A stretch of 64,000 nucleotides of DNA, from positions 1,054,001-1,118,000 of the forward strand of contig NZ_CP041372.2 of assembly GCF_006965545.2 (NCBI RefSeq). The letters run 5' to 3'. Below, piece by piece: positions 36,545-45,203 of this stretch (position 1 is its first letter; each line of letters begins with the position of its first letter). Position numbers and translations under genes: made by a program. Below the pieces are notes generated by a model. The model made no database searches. It saw only the letters and a list, made by a program, of their open reading frames with translations, and had not been told where the DNA came from. The stretch is from Paenalkalicoccus suaedae (GTDB taxonomy: Bacteria > Bacillota > Bacilli > Bacillales > Salisediminibacteriaceae).

Positions 36545-37903
36545 ATGTTCGAAACATCTTCAAAACTGGAGAAACTAAAGCTATTTGCTATAGTGATGTG
36601 GCCGATCTTAGTCACTCAAGTAGGGTTATATATGATGAATTTTATTGATACGACTATGTCTGGTCAGGCTGGTGCCGAAGACTTGGCAGGCGTTGCAATA
36701 GGCTCGAGTCTTTGGGTTCCAATACTAACAGGTATTACAGGTATTTTACTTGCACTAACACCGATCTTAGCGCAAAAAATAGGTGCTCAAAAAACAGAAG
36801 ATATATCCTTTTATTTAATGCAAGGGATGACGTTAGCGCTCTTTATCTCGGCACTTGTTTTTATAGCAGGACTCTTATTTTTAGAGCCTATTCTAGCATT
36901 TATGAGTCTTGAAGAGAATGTTGCTTACATTGCGAAGCACTATTTAATTGGACTTGCTGTAGGGATGATCCCACTCTTTGTTTACAACGTACTAAGAGGA
37001 TTTATTGATTCCCTCGGTCAAACAAAAACCAACATGTTTATTACCTTATTAGCACTCCCTGTAAATGCCTTGTTTAACTACTTACTCATTTTTGGGGCAT
37101 TTGGTTTTCCTGAACTAGGTGGAATTGGCGCTGGGTATGCGACAGCGATCACATACTGGTTTATTTTTATCGTCACTATATTAGTGATTCATCGCGTGCC
37201 GCCTTTTTCGATCTATCGCGTTTTTCGTGAAAAAATTCGTATATCGTTTGGAGCTTGGAAGGAGATTTTATTACTTGGAACTCCTATTGGTCTTACTATC
37301 TTCTTTGAAACAAGCATCTTTTCAGCGGTCACTCTACTCATGAGCCAATTTAGTACAGAAATAATTGCAGCGCATCAAGCTGCTATTAATTTTGCTTCAC
37401 TTTTATATATGGTACCAATTAGTTTTGCCTTTACACTTACGATTGCTGTTGGTTACGAGGTTGGAGCGAAGCGGATGGTTGATGCTAAGCAGTATACGAA
37501 CATTGGTATCCTTTTATCTATAGCAACAGGGTTAATTGCCTGTGTCATTATTTATGTAACGAGGGGTCCCGTAGCCACCTTGTATACGAATGATCCATCG
37601 GTTGCGTACCTGATTCAACAGTTCCTTTTATACGCGATCTTCTTCCAGCTATCTGATGCAATCAATACACCAATTCAAGGTGTGCTTCGAGGATACAAAG
37701 ATGTAAATGTTCCATTTATCATGGCTCTTGTATCCTTCTGGATAATCGGACTTCCATTAGGATATGTATTAGCAACATATACTCAACTTGGGCCTTACGG
37801 ATATTGGGTTGGTCTAATTGCTGGATTAGCCGTCTGTGCAACCTTCTTATATGTGCGTTTAGGTATTATTCAAAGAAGAGTAGCAAAAATTGTTTATGAG
37901 TAA
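36545..37903 (+). CDS. MATE family multidrug efflux transporter
   Basis: The 452-residue protein has 12 hydrophobic segments and the NorM-like opening AIVMWPILVTQVGLYMMNFI followed by DTTMSGQAGAEDLAGVAIG near residue 33. Export of cationic drugs in exchange for sodium or protons is typical of the family. ATG 36545 is preceded by AGAGGAGGAAAC; an upstream extension to 36359 would run across the tetR gene and its operator and is rejected. Adjacent TetR control suggests it responds to a toxic compound. Confidence 0.92.
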   Translation: MFETSSKLEKLKLFAIVMWPILVTQVGLYMMNFIDTTMSGQAGAEDLAGVAIGSSLWVPILTGITGILLALTPILAQKIGAQKTEDISFYLMQGMTLALFISALVFIAGLLFLEPILAFMSLEENVAYIAKHYLIGLAVGMIPLFVYNVLRGFIDSLGQTKTNMFITLLALPVNALFNYLLIFGAFGFPELGGIGAGYATAITYWFIFIVTILVIHRVPPFSIYRVFREKIRISFGAWKEILLLGTPIGLTIFFETSIFSAVTLLMSQFSTEIIAAHQAAINFASLLYMVPISFAFTLTIAVGYEVGAKRMVDAKQYTNIGILLSIATGLIACVIIYVTRGPVATLYTNDPSVAYLIQQFLLYAIFFQLSDAINTPIQGVLRGYKDVNVPFIMALVSFWIIGLPLGYVLATYTQLGPYGYWVGLIAGLAVCATFLYVRLGIIQRRVAKIVYE

Positions 37904-37957
37904 CAGTAAATGGGAAGTGGTACTCCGTCAAATCTAATATTATAGGAGGGTTTCTAC

Positions 37958-38437
37958 GTGTTTGGTTGGAGTGACATACCACAGCTAATCCTTGCTTTTG
38001 GGGTAGTTTTCCCATTAGTTGCATTTATTCATGAACTTGGTCATTTCACAACAACATGGCTATTCGGTGGTAAGATGAAATTTACGCTCGGACGAGGTAA
38101 ACTACTATTTAAGCGAGGCGATTTTGAGATCAGGCGTATGTATTTCCTGGATTCTTGGACTCAATTAGAGTCTCTTAACGTAAATAATAAGTGGAGCCAC
38201 GCTGTCGTTTATGCCAGTGGTTCTATTTTTAATTTGATTCCGGTATTTATATTAAATTCTCTTATTCATAATGGAATCCTTGAGCCGACCCTCTTTTTCT
38301 TTCAGTTTGCATACTTCTCGGTCTATTTCGTCGTTTTTGCATTGTTGCCAGTGCAATTTGCTGAGGATCAACCGAGTGATGGGAAAGCGCTAATTGATTT
38401 AGTTAAGTATGGTAAAGCCAAAGGTCCACTAGAATAA
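37958..38437 (+). CDS. M50-type membrane metalloprotease homologue
   Basis: The 159-residue protein has the zinc motif HELGH at residues 25-29 within the first membrane helix and three further hydrophobic segments. This matches the short stand-alone M50-like peptidases of Bacillus. A second acidic zinc ligand could be Asp136 in AEDQPSDGKALIDL, which is near the C terminus as in site-2 proteases. TAGGAGGG precedes GTG 37958. It follows the MATE gene by 54 bases and may be cotranscribed. The substrate is unknown. Confidence 0.75.
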   Translation: MFGWSDIPQLILAFGVVFPLVAFIHELGHFTTTWLFGGKMKFTLGRGKLLFKRGDFEIRRMYFLDSWTQLESLNVNNKWSHAVVYASGSIFNLIPVFILNSLIHNGILEPTLFFFQFAYFSVYFVVFALLPVQFAEDQPSDGKALIDLVKYGKAKGPLE

Positions 38438-38443
38438 TTATCT

Positions 38444-38475
38444 AACCCTCCATTTAACAGTAGAATGGAGGGTTA
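38444..38475 (+). terminator. Hairpin after the M50 gene, probable terminator
   Basis: AACCCTCCATT pairs perfectly with AATGGAGGGTT around a nine-base loop. The T run after it is interrupted (ATCCTTTAG), so termination strength is uncertain. Confidence 0.65.
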
Positions 38476-38537
38476 TCCTTTAGTATTTGCGTAAGCACTG
38501 CTACAATAGACATATCGAAAGTAAGGGACGTGGTCAT

Positions 38538-39911
38538 ATGCAGGATTTAGTGAAGGCGCTCATTAAAAAACAAAAAAACTATTATTACAGTGGCGAAACA
38601 CGAAAGATATCATTCCGTAAAAAGCAACTTAACTTATTAAAAGCCGCTGTTCAAAAACGAGAGCAAGAAATTAAAGATGCCTTAAAAAAGGATTTAAATA
38701 AAGGAGAATTTGAAGCATATTTGACGGAAATTGGCTTCTTTTTTTCCGAATTAAAAGATATGCAAAAAAATATGGACTACTGGGCTTCACCTCAAAAACA
38801 GAAGTCTCCATTAACACATTTAGGAAGCAAAAGTTTTGTGTATAAAGAGCCGTATGGGGTTACGCTTATAATCAGCCCATGGAATTATCCATTCCAGTTG
38901 ACGATGGCACCACTCATCGGTGCTATTGCTGCTGGGAATACAGCTATTATTAAACCTTCTGAACTAACACCTAATACGAGCATGGTCATAAGAGATATTA
39001 TTGCATCTACTTTCCCCGAGGAATATATTGCAGTTGTAGAAGGGAACGCAGAGGTTTCGAAAGCTCTCTTAAATGAGAAGGTCGACTACATTTTCTTCAC
39101 GGGAAGCAAGAGCATTGGGCGTGAGGTAATGGCGCAGGCGTCCAAGCATTTAACCCCTTTAACGCTCGAATTGGGCGGAAAGAATCCGACAATTATTGCA
39201 GAGGATGCTAATCTGAAGCTTGCCGCTAAGCGAATCGTGTGGGGGAAATTTATGAACGCTGGGCAAACGTGCGTTGCCCCTGATTATATTCTTATTCATG
39301 AATCTAGGCGTAGAAAGTTTTTAAAGCTTTTAATTCAAAACATTAAAAAGTTTGTCGGAGAAGACTCAAAATGGAAGCGGAACTATACGAAAATAGTCAG
39401 CGACGGGCACTTTGACAGGCTTGTAAAGTTAATTGATCAAGAGAAGGTCGTGCATGGAGGAAGTGCGGATCAGGAGTCGCGCATCATAGAACCAACGATA
39501 ATGATGGACGTCACACTTGAAGATGCAGTGATGGAGGATGAAATTTTTGGTCCGATTTTACCGATTTTGTCCTATCAGTATGAGCACGAGATTATTGATA
39601 TAGTCCGCCAGCACCCAAATCCACTATCTTTATATTTATTTACCGAGTCAAGTGACACAGAGGACTTTATCTTAAATAATATTGGCTTTGGTGGGGGCTG
39701 TGTCAACGATGTAATGATGCATATCACAACACCTTACTTACCTTTCGGTGGTATTGGAGAGAGCGGACACGGAGCTTATCACGGAAAGCATACGTTTGAT
39801 ACATTTACGCATCAGAAAAGTATTTTAAAACAGACAACATCGTTCGATTTACCTATTAGGTACGGGAACTCAGCGAATACAATTAAAACATTAAAAAAGA
39901 TGTGGGAGTAA
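38538..39911 (+). CDS. aldehyde dehydrogenase, class 3 type
   Basis: The 457-residue NAD(P)-dependent enzyme oxidises aldehydes to acids. PYGVTLIISPWNYPFQL near residue 105 is the cofactor region, TLELGGKNPTII near 210 carries the catalytic Glu, and AGQTCVAPDY near 241 the catalytic Cys. Lack of the N-terminal extension of class 1/2 and the C-terminal helix KHTFDTFTHQKSIL suggest the class 3 (fatty or aromatic aldehyde, YwdH-like) type. ATG 38538 is chosen over the upstream ATG 38487 because it matches family length and follows GGGACGTGG. Confidence 0.92.
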   Translation: MQDLVKALIKKQKNYYYSGETRKISFRKKQLNLLKAAVQKREQEIKDALKKDLNKGEFEAYLTEIGFFFSELKDMQKNMDYWASPQKQKSPLTHLGSKSFVYKEPYGVTLIISPWNYPFQLTMAPLIGAIAAGNTAIIKPSELTPNTSMVIRDIIASTFPEEYIAVVEGNAEVSKALLNEKVDYIFFTGSKSIGREVMAQASKHLTPLTLELGGKNPTIIAEDANLKLAAKRIVWGKFMNAGQTCVAPDYILIHESRRRKFLKLLIQNIKKFVGEDSKWKRNYTKIVSDGHFDRLVKLIDQEKVVHGGSADQESRIIEPTIMMDVTLEDAVMEDEIFGPILPILSYQYEHEIIDIVRQHPNPLSLYLFTESSDTEDFILNNIGFGGGCVNDVMMHITTPYLPFGGIGESGHGAYHGKHTFDTFTHQKSILKQTTSFDLPIRYGNSANTIKTLKKMWE

Positions 39912-39946
39912 AAGCAAAAGCGTTCTTTAAGAAGCTCTCATGATTC

Positions 39947-39989
39947 AAAAAGATGCTATCTCTTGTGCGAAAGAGATAGCATCTTTTTT
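39947..39989 (+). terminator. Terminator of the aldehyde dehydrogenase gene
   Basis: AGATGCTATCTCTT (39951-39964) pairs with AAGAGATAGCATCT (39971-39984) around a six-base loop and is followed by a T run. An A run on the other side could serve the convergent acetyltransferase gene. Confidence 0.92.
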
Positions 39990-40031
39990 GTTGCTAGAAA
40001 GTTAGTTGAACTTTATAAAAAATCGTCGTCT

Positions 40032-41213
40032 TTAAAAGAAATCATAAAAGAAGACTTCTTTATTAGGTGTAGCCCGCTCTAAAATATCCACCGCTCCCTT
40101 ATCACCTCGAATCAATCCTTCTTTGTACAAAGCATGCGGACGATGTGCGTTTAAAATGATGACAGCGAGCGTTTGAATATCAAGAAGCAGACAAGAGGAG
40201 AGGGACTCTTCATGCTCCCGATCGCTAATTCGCGTGACCTTCGTCGGTGGGGCAGAGGATGCCTCTAATTGGAAAATACCCGTATTCCATGGACAAAGCT
40301 CATCATGGATGGAGAGTAAGACGCGCTCACCTTCTTTAAAATGAAATCGTACTAATGTTAAAAGCGATTCTACATCAATAATTCGTGCCATAAAGTAGGA
40401 ATTCACTTCCCGTTTTACTTTCGGATCTGGAAGTAAAAACGGCATTTCGTCGTGAGCTAGAGTTAACGTAAACGTCTCAGCCATCGAATCGTGCTGACTC
40501 ATTAACGTAAAGAGAGCTTCTCTAGCTTCTGGGTCGAGCCAAATGATCTCACTTACAGTCATATGATCATTTTTTACCTCATAAATCATATAGCCGCGAG
40601 GCGTATCATTGTCATTCTTATAAACAACCATACGTCCTTTTTTACGCTTAAAAATACTTTGCTTCCACCACTTTTTATCACGTACCAATGGACCATTTTT
40701 ATCAGTAGCCCACTCCTGATACACCTTATCTAGTAGCTCGATTGCCTGCCCCTTCTCCACAACCTGATAGCTCCCCTTATACGGTTGCTTAGCTGGTAGC
40801 TGCGCGCGAGTAAGCGTAATTTTTTGCTGATCGGCAAAAAGCTCATAGCCAAATCGACGATAAAATGGGACAGAAAATGGATATAAAAAGCTTAGCAGTT
40901 GGCCTTCCTGCTTCATTTGACTAAAAGCGTGATGCAACAGTTTAGCTACATGCCCACGACGGCGATGCTCAGGTAACGTAACAACTCCTGAGACGCCGCC
41001 CATAGGAATCATGAGTCCATGTAAATACGTATAAAGTGGCAAAACAGTAAGCTTTGATACGATCTGTCCATCTTCTTCGATCACGAGTGTTTGCTCTGCT
41101 TTCATTTCACCTAAGCGCTCTTGGCGCTCTTTGTCGGTCATATCATATTGAAAGGCAAATTCACTCATTCGTATAGATGCTTCTAACTCGCTTTTTTTAA
41201 GCTTTCGAATCAT
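40032..41213 (-). CDS. Eis-type GNAT N-acetyltransferase
   Basis: The 393-residue protein has the three-part Eis layout: an N-terminal GNAT domain, a second degenerate GNAT module and a C-terminal SCP2-like domain (about 290-393). The acetyl-CoA loop is VVTLPEHRRRGHVAKLLHHAF at residues 78-98, and the conserved YRRFGYELF follows near 117. Eis proteins acetylate amines such as aminoglycosides or other small molecules, and the C terminus often provides the catalytic carboxylate. The gene ends three bases before the photolyase stop region on the same strand, so the two form an operon with the photolyase first. Confidence 0.88.
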   Translation of the reverse strand: MIRKLKKSELEASIRMSEFAFQYDMTDKERQERLGEMKAEQTLVIEEDGQIVSKLTVLPLYTYLHGLMIPMGGVSGVVTLPEHRRRGHVAKLLHHAFSQMKQEGQLLSFLYPFSVPFYRRFGYELFADQQKITLTRAQLPAKQPYKGSYQVVEKGQAIELLDKVYQEWATDKNGPLVRDKKWWKQSIFKRKKGRMVVYKNDNDTPRGYMIYEVKNDHMTVSEIIWLDPEAREALFTLMSQHDSMAETFTLTLAHDEMPFLLPDPKVKREVNSYFMARIIDVESLLTLVRFHFKEGERVLLSIHDELCPWNTGIFQLEASSAPPTKVTRISDREHEESLSSCLLLDIQTLAVIILNAHRPHALYKEGLIRGDKGAVDILERATPNKEVFFYDFF

Positions 41214-41215
41214 GG

Positions 41216-42646
41216 TCAGTCCCCCTTGGCCTCCTCGTAAAGTGCAATGGCCCGTTTTCTCATTTCACTATGATCGACAATCGGATCTGGATAGTCTTCG
41301 CCAATAATACAACCTGCTTCTTTTTGCACGGACTCAGGCATCGTATGAGGCTCATGAATGTACTTTTTAGGCACGTCCTTTAGCTCTGGCACATATTTTT
41401 TAATGTATTCTCCCTCTTTATCAAACCGCTTCGACTGTGTAGTCGGATTAAACACACGGAAGTATGGAACGGCATCCGTACCAACCGATCCAGCCCACTG
41501 CCAGCCACCAATATTTGATCCAGGGTCGTGGTCAATCAACTTCTCGCGAAAATATGCTTCGCCTTCTCGCCAATCAATTTGAAAGTCCTTCGTCAAAAAC
41601 GAGGCAGTGATCATTCGAAGTCTATTGTGCATCCATCCAATAGCATTTAATTGCCTCATTCCTGCATCTACTATAGGAAAGCCTGTCTTACCATCCTTCC
41701 ATGCCTGCAACAGATCCTCATCTTTGTTCCAATCTAATGATCGAAACTTTTCTTGAAACTCTTTTGTCTCTGTCTCAGGGAAGTGATGAAGGATCATCGC
41801 ATAAAAATCACGCCAAGCGAGCTCTTTTATATAAGTCTCAGCACCTTTTGTCTGTGACTGCTTTCTTGCTATCGCCTGTTCGATTTGCCTAGCTGAAATA
41901 GCACCGGTGCGAAGATAAGGAGAGAGTCGGCTCGTTCCTGCTTTGCTTGGTGTATCTCGCATGTCGTCATAATGATCGACTCGACCGCTAAGAAAATGCT
42001 TCATTCTTTTTTGTGCTTCTTCTTCGCCAAGTCGCTTCCAATTCCTTTTACATTTTGGAAGTACCTGCTCATCAAAATAAGCGACAGCCTCTTTATCTAA
42101 GTAAGCTTTTTGAGGGGAGAGTGCTGCCAGCTCTTCTATCTCAAGCTTTATTATCTCATTTTTATCCTGCTGCATCCATTGTTTGGAATAAGGGGTATAT
42201 ACCTTATATGGAGTACCGTCTTTTTTTGTTATTTCGAACGGCTCGTGAATATAGTTGCCGCGACATGCGTGGACATCAATCTCTTTTTTACGAAGCATCT
42301 CCGTCACAAGCTCATCACGTTTTTTTGCGAAAGGTGTATAGTCTTTTGCGTATGAAACAGAGGCTAAGCCTTTGACATCTAAGAGCTTTTTAAAGGCCTT
42401 CTCGGGGTCTCCATGTAAAAATTGAAGACGAATGTTATTCTCTTTTAAATACTCTCTAAACGTCTGTAACGTTTGAAAGAAATAGTCGTTGCTTTGCGTA
42501 ATAGAGGATAAAAAGTCTGGATGAAGGTGAAAGAAAAATAACAGCTCACCGTCATCTCCCTCTGCCTGATTATAGGCATTCCAAACTGCGGGGTTATCTT
42601 GAATACGAAAGTCATTGCGTAACCAAATTGCATGAATTTTTTTCAT
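41216..42646 (-). CDS. phrB: deoxyribodipyrimidine photo-lyase
   Basis: A light-driven repair enzyme for cyclobutane pyrimidine dimers. The 476-residue protein begins with the antenna-domain motif IHAIWLRNDFRIQDNPA and has the FAD-binding region WRDFYAMILHHFPET near 283, GWMHNRLRMITASFLTKDF near 345 and GGWQWAGSVGTDAVPYFRVF near 388. These are marks of class I CPD photolyases. ATG 42646 is used because GAGGTG lies nine bases before it; an in-frame GTG at 42658 overlaps that site. It shares a transcript with the Eis-type gene downstream. Confidence 0.93.
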   Translation of the reverse strand: MKKIHAIWLRNDFRIQDNPAVWNAYNQAEGDDGELLFFFHLHPDFLSSITQSNDYFFQTLQTFREYLKENNIRLQFLHGDPEKAFKKLLDVKGLASVSYAKDYTPFAKKRDELVTEMLRKKEIDVHACRGNYIHEPFEITKKDGTPYKVYTPYSKQWMQQDKNEIIKLEIEELAALSPQKAYLDKEAVAYFDEQVLPKCKRNWKRLGEEEAQKRMKHFLSGRVDHYDDMRDTPSKAGTSRLSPYLRTGAISARQIEQAIARKQSQTKGAETYIKELAWRDFYAMILHHFPETETKEFQEKFRSLDWNKDEDLLQAWKDGKTGFPIVDAGMRQLNAIGWMHNRLRMITASFLTKDFQIDWREGEAYFREKLIDHDPGSNIGGWQWAGSVGTDAVPYFRVFNPTTQSKRFDKEGEYIKKYVPELKDVPKKYIHEPHTMPESVQKEAGCIIGEDYPDPIVDHSEMRKRAIALYEEAKGD

Positions 42647-42721
42647 CACGTGTGTCACCTCATCAAATTAGGGTAATTAACTAGATAGACTGCAAATTTT
42701 GCGAAGAAAGCTGGGGAAAAC

Positions 42722-44023
42722 ATGGACAATTTATACGATATTATTGGAATAGGAATTGGACCATCCAATTTAGGAATGGCGGCTTTACTTGAAGACCAAG
42801 AGGATGTAAAAGCACTCTTTTTTGATGAATCTCCTACCTTCCAGTGGCATCCTGGTATGCTCATTGAAGGCGCTGATTTACAAGTTCCCTTTCTTGCCGA
42901 TCTTGTAACATTTGCCGATCCGACAAGCCGCTTTACTTTTTTAAACTACATTCACGAAAAAGGTAGAATGTTTTCTTTCTTCTTTTTTAATCGATTTGAT
43001 ATTCCACGAAGAGAGTACAACGACTATGCGAAGTGGGTTGCTGACAAGCTTTCGAGCCTTCAGTTTGGTCGTAAGGTAACCGACCTAATTGATCACAAAG
43101 ACCACTACGAAATTAAAGTCGAAGACAGTGAAACACAAATGACTAGTCATTACTTTGCCAAACATATCGTCGTTGGAACGGGTACTACACCAATGATTCC
43201 AAAAGACCTTGAAGGCTTTCCGGAGGAAGACGTACTGCACACAAGTCAATATCATTTTCATGAAAAGACGCTCATGGAAGCAGATCGTATTTTAGTTGTA
43301 GGCTCCGGTCAGAGCGCAGCGGAGGTATTCCTCGAGCGGCTACAGCAGCAGGGTCACACGACAAATCTCTATTGGCTCACGAGATCCTCAGGCTTCTTTC
43401 AACTGGAGGCAGGTAAGCTAGGTCAGGAGGTATTCTCACCGGACTATATTGATTATTTTCAAGCTCTCCCTTTCAAAAAACGGGTAGAGGAGCTCCCAAA
43501 TTTATCGCAGCTTCGTAATGGTGTGGAGCAAGCTACGCTTCATCAAATATATGACCTTTTATATCATCGTTCCGTAGCTGGTGAGCCGACTAATTCCACG
43601 CTACAAACGAATAGTGAGATCACGTCTCTAAAAAAGGTTGACGAAGGTTATGTAGCAACCTGTTACCAATCACAGCTTGAGCAAAGCTTTGAGCTTAAAG
43701 TAGATAAGGTGATTTTAGGTACAGGCTATAAGCCTAATATTCCAGCGTTCTTAAAAGATTTTTATGACAAAGTAGAGTTTGAAGACGAAGATCGCTTTAA
43801 GGTAACACGCGACTATAAGCTTGTCTTTAAGGATTCGCGTAAGCACCAAATTTATTCCTTAACAAACCTCGAACATTCACATGGTGCGGGTGCAACTAAT
43901 CTAGCTTTAAGCGTACACCGAAACATTGTTATCATCAACGAAATAGCTGGACGTGAGCTTTACAAAGACGTTCGTGATAATGTGTTTCAATCGTTTCATA
44001 TTGAGCAGGAAAATGGACAGTAG
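42722..44023 (+). CDS. SidA/IucD-family L-lysine or L-ornithine N-hydroxylase
   Basis: The 433-residue flavoprotein monooxygenase N-hydroxylates an amino-acid side chain, usually for hydroxamate siderophores. The FAD motif GIGIGPSNLG is at residues 9-18, QWHPGM near 41, the NADPH motif VVGSGQSAAE near 192 and the late VILGTGYKPNIP near 335. The family form is clear, but Lys versus Orn specificity is not. No siderophore synthetase, exporter or receptor is adjacent, so this is an orphan hydroxylase. Downstream, a hairpin and a luciferase-like monooxygenase gene follow on the same strand. Confidence 0.87.
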   Translation: MDNLYDIIGIGIGPSNLGMAALLEDQEDVKALFFDESPTFQWHPGMLIEGADLQVPFLADLVTFADPTSRFTFLNYIHEKGRMFSFFFFNRFDIPRREYNDYAKWVADKLSSLQFGRKVTDLIDHKDHYEIKVEDSETQMTSHYFAKHIVVGTGTTPMIPKDLEGFPEEDVLHTSQYHFHEKTLMEADRILVVGSGQSAAEVFLERLQQQGHTTNLYWLTRSSGFFQLEAGKLGQEVFSPDYIDYFQALPFKKRVEELPNLSQLRNGVEQATLHQIYDLLYHRSVAGEPTNSTLQTNSEITSLKKVDEGYVATCYQSQLEQSFELKVDKVILGTGYKPNIPAFLKDFYDKVEFEDEDRFKVTRDYKLVFKDSRKHQIYSLTNLEHSHGAGATNLALSVHRNIVIINEIAGRELYKDVRDNVFQSFHIEQENGQ

Positions 44024-44029
44024 AATCAT

Positions 44030-44059
44030 TCCTCCTTCATACTAATAGCTGAAGGAGGA
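44030..44059 (+). promoter_or_regulatory. Hairpin that hides the ribosome binding site of the next gene
   Basis: TCCTCCTTCA (44030-44039) pairs perfectly with TGAAGGAGGA (44050-44059) around a ten-base loop. The right arm contains AAGGAGG, the ribosome binding site for ATG 44067. No T run follows, so a simple terminator is less likely. Folding would block initiation. Confidence 0.7.
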
Positions 44060-44066
44060 CGAAACA

Positions 44067-45059
44067 ATGAAACTTAGTATACTTGATCAGTCGCCTGTAG
44101 CCCAAGGTCAAACGGCAACGCAGGCTCTGAAACATACATTAGATTTAGCACAAAAAGCAGAGAAGTGGGGATACCATCGCTTTTGGATCTCCGAGCATCA
44201 TGACTCTGAATCTCTAGCTGGAACGACGCCTGAAATTCTGCTCTCACATATAGGAGCTCATACGTCTTCAATAAGACTCGGTAGCGGAGGCGTTATGCTA
44301 CCGCACTATAGTCCATTTAAGGTTGCGGAGAACTTTAAAATGCTTGAAGCCCTATACCCTGATCGAATAGATGCTGGAATGGGGCGTGCGCCAGGTGGTA
44401 TGCCTCGCGCTACGCTAGCATTAAGTGAAGGGAACCCACGCCATGCGGAGCGTTTTCCAACTCAAATAGATGACCTTTTACGTTATTTACGCGGCGAGCC
44501 AATCCCAGAATATCCATATGGTGGTGCTAAAGCAGCACCGATTGTAGACACACCACCACCGGTATGGATTCTAGGATCAAGTGGCTCTAGTGCGCAGCTC
44601 GCTGCACAAAAAGGTCTTCCGTATACGTTTGCGCATTTTATCAATGCAGACGGGGGAGAGCGTTTCGTTAATCATTACGTAAATAACTTTACGCCGAGTG
44701 AACAAGCAGAGAAGCCACAGCATATGGTCGCAGTGTTTGTCGTGTGTGCGGATACAGATGAGCAGGCAAACTATATTGCCTCCAGTTTGGATCTAACGAT
44801 GCTACAGCTCGAAAAAGGAATGCCGTTGCACGGTACGCCAGATCCTGCTCAAGCCTCCCAGTATGAATTTACACCATACGAACTTTCGCGAGTAGAAGAA
44901 AATCGACGTCGTATGATTATCGGTGGGCCTGAAATAGTGAAGGCAGAGCTTGAGGATTATGCAAAACGTTATCAAACAGATGAAGTGATGGTATGTACCA
45001 TTACCTATGACCACCAAGATCGATTACGTTCCTACGAGTTAATCTCAGAGATGTTTTAA
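44067..45059 (+). CDS. luciferase-like flavin-dependent monooxygenase
   Basis: The 330-residue protein belongs to the LLM-class oxidoreductases: SILDQSPVAQG at the N terminus, GYHRFWISEHHDSESLAG near residue 35, LGSGGVMLPHYSPFKVAE near 71 and DRIDAGMGRAPGG near 97. These are the marks of the MsnO8/YhbW-like group. They use reduced flavin and oxygen on unidentified substrates. Its ribosome binding site is inside a hairpin. A hydroxamate or siderophore link with the preceding hydroxylase is possible but unsupported. Confidence 0.9.
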   Translation: MKLSILDQSPVAQGQTATQALKHTLDLAQKAEKWGYHRFWISEHHDSESLAGTTPEILLSHIGAHTSSIRLGSGGVMLPHYSPFKVAENFKMLEALYPDRIDAGMGRAPGGMPRATLALSEGNPRHAERFPTQIDDLLRYLRGEPIPEYPYGGAKAAPIVDTPPPVWILGSSGSSAQLAAQKGLPYTFAHFINADGGERFVNHYVNNFTPSEQAEKPQHMVAVFVVCADTDEQANYIASSLDLTMLQLEKGMPLHGTPDPAQASQYEFTPYELSRVEENRRRMIIGGPEIVKAELEDYAKRYQTDEVMVCTITYDHQDRLRSYELISEMF

Positions 45060-45073
45060 TAAGGTATAGGGTA

Positions 45074-45110
45074 AGAGACCAAGCGGGGAAGGGGCTTGGT
45101 CTCTTTATTT
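45074..45110 (+). terminator. Terminator after the luciferase-like gene
   Basis: AGAGACCAAGC (45074-45084) pairs perfectly with GCTTGGTCTCT (45094-45104), followed by TTATTT. Confidence 0.88.
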
Positions 45111-45203
45111 GAGAGGTTTGTATATATACTAGTGTATACATACAACTATTTCTTTATATAGTAATGTTAAACTAGTTAAAGCTTCGATATTGGAGGTACT
45201 TTG

